Assembly: GCA_910584035.1 (NCBI GenBank)
Contig: CAJTZR010000008.1
Location: forward strand, 1 to 28,348
DNA: 28,348 bases
DNA from: an uncultured Christensenella sp.
GTDB taxonomy: Bacteria; Bacillota; Clostridia; Christensenellales; UBA3700
Direction of reading: 5' to 3'
Below, one piece after another: positions 24,961 through 28,348 of the stretch (position 1 is its first letter; every line of letters starts with the position of its first letter). Position numbers and translations under genes: made by a program. The notes under the pieces are model-generated. The model was not told where the DNA came from, ran no database searches, and worked only from the letters and a program-made list of their open reading frames with translations.

Positions 24961-25025
24961 GTAAATTTAAGATAAATTATTCCCGCAGGTACACACTAAA
25001 ATGTGCTTCTGTGGGATAAATTTAC
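24961..25025. terminator. Long imperfect hairpin after galE, probable terminator
   Basis: TCCCGCAG (24981-24988) / CTGTGGGA (25009-25016) with one G-U pair, inner CACA/TGTG, and an outer pairing GTAAATTTA (24961-24969) / TAAATTTAC (25017-25025). The T-run is weak on the + strand, so a structured leader for the next gene is also possible. Confidence 0.5.
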
Positions 25026-25049
25026 CAAGTAGAATATTGAGGATAAAAT

Positions 25050-25865
25050 ATGTATGATTGTCATTCACATTGCAGTCACTCTGTAGATAGTCCTACGGAT
25101 ATTGATTTAATGATTGAGACTGCTTTGGATAAAGGAATGAAATATATTGCCTTTACCGACCATTTGGATAGAGATTATTTGTATGGTAACTCTAAAGTTA
25201 AAGACATAAGGCAGTTAGATATACCTTTTCACATATCCGATGTCCTTAGAGTAAAGCAAGAGTATGCTGGCAAAATTGAGATTGCTTGCGGTGTGGAATG
25301 TGGCTTTTCGCTTCAATCGGAAAATGATTATATTACTTTATTAAAAGGTAATGACTTTGATTTAATTTTAAATTCAGTGCATTCTGTTAATGGCGTTGAT
25401 TGTTATTTGCCCGAATACTTTGAGGGTAAAAGCAAAGAACTGGCATATAAGCAATATTTACTTGCTGTACTGGATAGTGTAAATGCAAAATATGATTTTG
25501 ATGTTATTACTCATATCGGCTATGTTTGTAGAAAAGCACCATATGAAAATAAGGATATGAGCTATTCCGAGTTTGCAGATATTTTTGACAGCATTTTAAA
25601 AGGGATAATAAGGCGTGGTGTATCGCTAGAACTTAATTCACACAATAGCGGTAGTAACACAATGTTTTTACCTTATCCAGACATTGTTAAAAGGTATATT
25701 GAACTTGGTGGTACAGACTTTACGTTTGGCTCAGATGCTCATAGAGTAAGTAGAGTAAATGATAAGTTTGATGAGGTAAAAGATTTTTTGCTTGCTAATA
25801 ATCAAAAGTATTTAAATATTTACAGAGCAAGACAAAAGATAAAAATTGATTTAACTAAACTTTAA
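25050..25865 (+). CDS. PHP-domain phosphoesterase, histidinol-phosphatase (HisK/HisJ) type
   Basis: 271 residues, whole length PHP fold. Metal ligands: H5-x-H7 in YDCHSHCSH, D37-H38 in AFTDHLD, E in GVECGF, H in NSVHSV, H in THIGY, and D-x-H in FGSDAHR. Length and motif order match clostridial histidinol-phosphate phosphatases, which hydrolyse histidinol phosphate in histidine synthesis. No other his gene is in the window and it sits 31 nt before a hydrogenase gene, so a different phosphate ester substrate is possible. Start at ATG 25050 with GAGGA 6 nt upstream. Confidence 0.85.
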   Translation: MYDCHSHCSHSVDSPTDIDLMIETALDKGMKYIAFTDHLDRDYLYGNSKVKDIRQLDIPFHISDVLRVKQEYAGKIEIACGVECGFSLQSENDYITLLKGNDFDLILNSVHSVNGVDCYLPEYFEGKSKELAYKQYLLAVLDSVNAKYDFDVITHIGYVCRKAPYENKDMSYSEFADIFDSILKGIIRRGVSLELNSHNSGSNTMFLPYPDIVKRYIELGGTDFTFGSDAHRVSRVNDKFDEVKDFLLANNQKYLNIYRARQKIKIDLTKL

Positions 25866-25896
25866 TTTGAATTGTTTGGTTGACATAGGAGTAATG

Positions 25897-27327
25897 ATGA
25901 GAGTATTTGATAATGCAACGCAAGAGTTAAAATATAAAGTGATTAAAGAAGTCTGTAAACTTGCTTTTGAGGAAAGGCTTAATGATTGCTATTATGCCAT
26001 TCCACGCATACTAGTTCCAGATAACACACAAGCAATGAGATGTTGTATTTACAAGGATAGAGCCATTGTAGAAGAAATGGTTCGTCACATTATTGGTACT
26101 TGGTGCGTTCCTAATCATTTGCTTGAAGTGCTTGACATCGCTTGTGACGAGTGTCCGATTGACCGCTATACAGTTAGTGAGGGATGTCGTGGTTGTATAT
26201 CTCATAGGTGTGTTTCCAGTTGTCCAGTCCAAGCTATCCGCATAAGCAGTAAAAGCAAGAAAGCAGTAATAGATATTGATAAATGTATTGAATGTGGTAA
26301 ATGCTTTAGAGCTTGTCCTTACAATGCAATACGTGAAAATGTACGTCCTTGTGTTCGTGCTTGCAAAATTGGTGCTATAAAAGTTGAAAAAACTAAAAAG
26401 GCAAGTATTGATTACAACAAATGCGTTAGTTGTGGTGCTTGTATGGCAAAATGCCCATTTGGTGCTATCCAAGATAGGTCATATTTATTAGATACAATTA
26501 AATTGTTAAAGGAAAGCGAAAACAATACTAAATATAAAGTTTACGCAATGGTTGCTCCGTCAATTGGTACGCAATTTAATTATGCGGAGGTTGAACAAAT
26601 TTGTACAGCACTAAAAATGTTAGGTGTATACGATATATTTGAGGTTGCTGTTGGGGCAGATATAACAGCTTACAAAGATGCGTTGGAATATGCAGAGAAA
26701 GGCTGTCTAATGTCATCTTGTTGCCCATCTTTTGTAGAGTATGTAAATAAACAATTCCCTCAACTAAAAGATTATATTTCAGTTAATCCGTCACCTATGG
26801 TAGAGTGTGCTAAACTTATTAAGAAACAAGACGAAAATTCAAAGATTATCTTTATTGGTCCTTGTGTAAGCAAAAAAGGTGAGGCAAAATTGCCAGAGGT
26901 TGCTGGTTTTGTAGATAATGTTATTACTTTTGAGGAATTGCAAGCACTTATTGATAGCAGGGATATTAAAGTTGAGGAACTTGAAAAGACTCAAATTAAA
27001 TCCGCATCATATTTTGGTAGAGCGTTTGCACGCAGTGGTGGTGTAAGTGAAGCCGTTAAAAATATCATTACAGAGGAAAATTTAAACGTAACACCTAATA
27101 TCATTTGTGCAGATGGTCTTGACAATATAAAAATAGCACTACTTAAAAACAATAAAGGCTTAGCTAAAGACTTGTTTATAGAGGGTATGGCGTGTGCTGG
27201 TGGCTGTGTTAATGGTGCTGGTTGCGTAAATCACGATGCAAGAAGTGTTAAAATGATGAATGAATATAGCGAAAAAGCTTATAAAGAAAATGTTAGCAGA
27301 GTAGTAAAGGAACATTTAAAAGATTAA
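25897..27327 (+). CDS. Group-B-like monomeric [FeFe] hydrogenase
   Basis: Catalyses H2 evolution or uptake with ferredoxin-like electron transfer. Start chosen at ATG 25897, 5 nt after AGGAG; in-frame starts at 25867 (TTG) and 25894 lack spacing. 476 residues. N-terminal Fe-S region: C97-x2-C-x4-C-x3-C109-P, C130-x2-C-x2-C-x3-C140-P and C176-x2-C-x2-C-x3-C186-P, plus extra pairs C83/C86 and C152/C156. H-cluster motifs: L1 SSCCPSFVEYV (273-283), L2 GPCVSKKGE (321-329), L3 EGMACAGGCVNGAG (429-442). SCCP in L1 and the short ferredoxin-type N terminus match group B. No maturation genes (hydE/F/G) in the window. It may be cotranscribed with the PHP gene. No terminator directly follows. Confidence 0.9.
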   Translation: MRVFDNATQELKYKVIKEVCKLAFEERLNDCYYAIPRILVPDNTQAMRCCIYKDRAIVEEMVRHIIGTWCVPNHLLEVLDIACDECPIDRYTVSEGCRGCISHRCVSSCPVQAIRISSKSKKAVIDIDKCIECGKCFRACPYNAIRENVRPCVRACKIGAIKVEKTKKASIDYNKCVSCGACMAKCPFGAIQDRSYLLDTIKLLKESENNTKYKVYAMVAPSIGTQFNYAEVEQICTALKMLGVYDIFEVAVGADITAYKDALEYAEKGCLMSSCCPSFVEYVNKQFPQLKDYISVNPSPMVECAKLIKKQDENSKIIFIGPCVSKKGEAKLPEVAGFVDNVITFEELQALIDSRDIKVEELEKTQIKSASYFGRAFARSGGVSEAVKNIITEENLNVTPNIICADGLDNIKIALLKNNKGLAKDLFIEGMACAGGCVNGAGCVNHDARSVKMMNEYSEKAYKENVSRVVKEHLKD

Positions 27328-27649
27328 GCTATATTGTGCATTATTTCAAAAGCAGTTAAAAAATTTAATTTAATCACAATATTAAGTTGTAGATAATGAT
27401 TTTGTAATGTAAAATTTAATTGTTTAGCTATACAAAGTTTAAATATTAAGTACAATTTAATTTAGCAAAATTTCAATTAGTTAAAATATAATATAGTTTT
27501 AGTAGATTTTATTCTAATTCAATATGGGCGGTTATTGTATTAAAGCTATACATTTTGTATTAAATAAGTTTATCTATTTAGTTGTTTTGTATTTACACTA
27601 CAATTAGACAAGATTAGACATAAACATTTGTGATAAGTTTTAAATCAAA

Positions 27650-27678
27650 TTGACATTGACATAATTTTTTATTATAAT
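27650..27678 (+). promoter_or_regulatory. Full-consensus sigma-A promoter
   Basis: TTGACA (27650-27655), 17-nt spacer, TATAAT (27673-27678): a 12/12 match with optimal spacing. A second TTGACA (27656-27661) directly abuts the first. Predicted start at A27685. Confidence 0.8.
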
Positions 27679-27684
27679 TATTGT

Positions 27685-27797
27685 ATTGATAGTGATATCA
27701 AACACATAACTTTTGAAGTATAAAAACTTCATAAAACTTTTTACAATTCTATTACCGAAATCGGCACAGAGTAATCTGTGCCGATTTTGGGTTTAGT
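27685..27797 (+). ncRNA. Candidate small RNA (~110 nt)
   Basis: Lies between the full-consensus promoter and the strong terminator at 27755-27795. No start codon with a ribosome binding site inside. Internal hairpin GAAGT-ATAAAA-ACTTC near 27715-27731, a palindrome TGATATCA (27693-27700), then the 16-bp terminator stem. No match to tmRNA, SRP, RNase P or 6S signatures that I can see. Could be a trans-acting sRNA. Confidence 0.55.
27755..27795 (+). terminator. Strong intrinsic terminator with GUAA tetraloop
   Basis: CCGAAATCGGCACAGA (27755-27770) / TCTGTGCCGATTTTGG (27775-27790): 16-bp stem with one G-U, loop GTAA. U-rich part ATTTT lies in the distal stem, then GGGTTT. Confidence 0.75.
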
Positions 27798-27951
27798 CTG
27801 TTTAAATTTAAACAAATTACTTTTAAGGTCAATTAATCAACAAGATTTATAAAGCGTAATTTAATTTTTGTGCCATTGCCAACTTTTATCAATATTATCT
27901 GTAAGCAATAAAGCAAGTTAAATTTACTTTATTTAAAGTTTTCTTTAAAGT

Positions 27952-27981
27952 TTGATTAATTTATATTAAATTAATTATAAT
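27952..27981 (+). promoter_or_regulatory. Probable promoter of second small transcript
   Basis: TTGATT (27952-27957), 18-nt spacer, perfect TATAAT (27976-27981). Predicted start near 27988. Confidence 0.5.
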
Positions 27982-27987
27982 CTTTTC

Positions 27988-28224
27988 ATTTGTAAATGTA
28001 CTAATATATTTATTTAAAGTATCATAATAAATGTTTATCAAGCAACAAGATAAAACGTAGTATTGTTGTAGATTTAGATATACTTTCAGTATGAGCATTA
28101 TCATAGTCCTTTTTTAAGTCAAGCTAGAAACACATTTTTAAGCCACTAATTGGCTTGAAAGATTAATCAACAACTATTAAAAGCAACAGCCTAAAATCAA
28201 AAATTTTAGGCTGTTTAGTTTTTT
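27988..28224 (+). ncRNA. Candidate small RNA (~235 nt)
   Basis: Between the promoter at 27952 and the terminator at 28185. No plausible ORF. Local stems: ATACT-TTC-AGTAT (about 28079-28091) and AAGCCA-CTAAT-TGGCTT (about 28140-28156). No known RNA family signature recognised. Confidence 0.4.
28185..28224 (+). terminator. Strong Rho-independent terminator
   Basis: AACAGCCTAAAAT (28185-28197) / ATTTTAGGCTGTT (28203-28215), perfect 13-bp stem, loop CAAAA, tail TAGTTTTTT. Confidence 0.88.
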
Positions 28225-28258
28225 GTAAAGTCGTAAATTTGCAAAAAGTCGATTTTTT

Positions 28259-28290
28259 AAAAATACCCACCGAAAATCGGGGGTATTTTT
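28259..28290. terminator. Bidirectional terminator-like hairpin
   Basis: AAAAATACCC-A-CCGA / TCGG-GGGTATTTTT, 14 bp with one bulged A and a 3-nt loop. U-rich ends on both strands suit convergent transcription, perhaps from a minus-strand gene beyond the window. Confidence 0.65.
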
Positions 28291-28348
28291 GTATAATTTA
28301 GCTAAAATGTGTAAAATGGTGGTACATAAAATATATATATCTATGTAC

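Larger units (their letters stand above)
27328..28348. other. 1-kb gene-free region with small-RNA-like transcription units
   Basis: No ORF with a ribosome binding site on either strand. 27328-27649 is plain AT-rich sequence. Beyond it are two promoter-terminator pairs (27650-27795 and 27952-28224) and a further bidirectional hairpin (28259-28290). The last 60 nt show nothing recognisable. Confidence 0.65.

Noticed and set aside
28040..28080. TTGTTGTAGAT-like string resembling the 3' end of a type V-A CRISPR repeat
   Set aside because: It occurs once, lacks the matching TCTAC arm, and no spacers, second repeat or cas genes are present. No CRISPR array exists in the window.

Overview
The window is AT-rich (most intergenic DNA is A/T), uses the standard bacterial code (TGA serves as a stop, e.g. 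at 23044-23046), has strong AGGAG-type ribosome binding sites and many Rho-independent terminators. A dockerin-bearing surface protein, a group-B-like [FeFe] hydrogenase, Bce-like two-component/ABC architecture and amino-sugar salvage genes together suggest an anaerobic, Gram-positive, probably gut-dwelling member of the Firmicutes (Clostridia or a relative). This is inference from gene content; there is no rRNA gene to place it.

Layout. 2-2095: a surface beta-helix protein with a C-terminal dockerin, cut at its 5' end by the window edge. 2536-4466: an OmpR-type response regulator and a sensor kinase. 5086-10810: an ABC exporter made of one ATPase and two paralogous FtsX-type permeases; a triple direct repeat upstream of the ATPase is a candidate binding site for the neighbouring regulator. 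11459-12853: a COG2509-like flavoprotein. 13449-14970: a small accessory group (XRE regulator divergent from two membrane proteins) with a 34-bp palindrome over the likely promoter. 15139-16296 (minus strand): nagA. 16548-20824: two paralogous type II membrane proteins, each with an acidic cytoplasmic tail, a lysine-rich juxtamembrane stretch and a large extracellular beta-helix-like part; I do not recognise the family. 21952-24925: a NahK-like sugar kinase, a CBM9-like protein and galE. 25050-27327: a PHP phosphatase and the [FeFe] hydrogenase. 27328-28348: about 1 kb without protein genes but with two good promoters and three terminator hairpins, i.e. one or two likely small RNAs.

Functional threads. 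(1) Envelope sensing: the kinase/regulator pair probably controls the ABC exporter. (2) Amino-sugar use: NahK-like kinase, GalE and NagA fit uptake and breakdown of GlcNAc/GalNAc-containing host or dietary glycans, matching the surface dockerin protein. (3) Fermentation: the hydrogenase. The most unusual items are two copies (13061-13307 and 20945-21196) of a ~250-nt repeat with conserved, covarying stems, each placed directly after the terminator hairpin of the preceding gene; a consensus promoter 110 nt ahead of a strong terminator with no ORF between; and the twin lysine-rich beta-helix membrane proteins.
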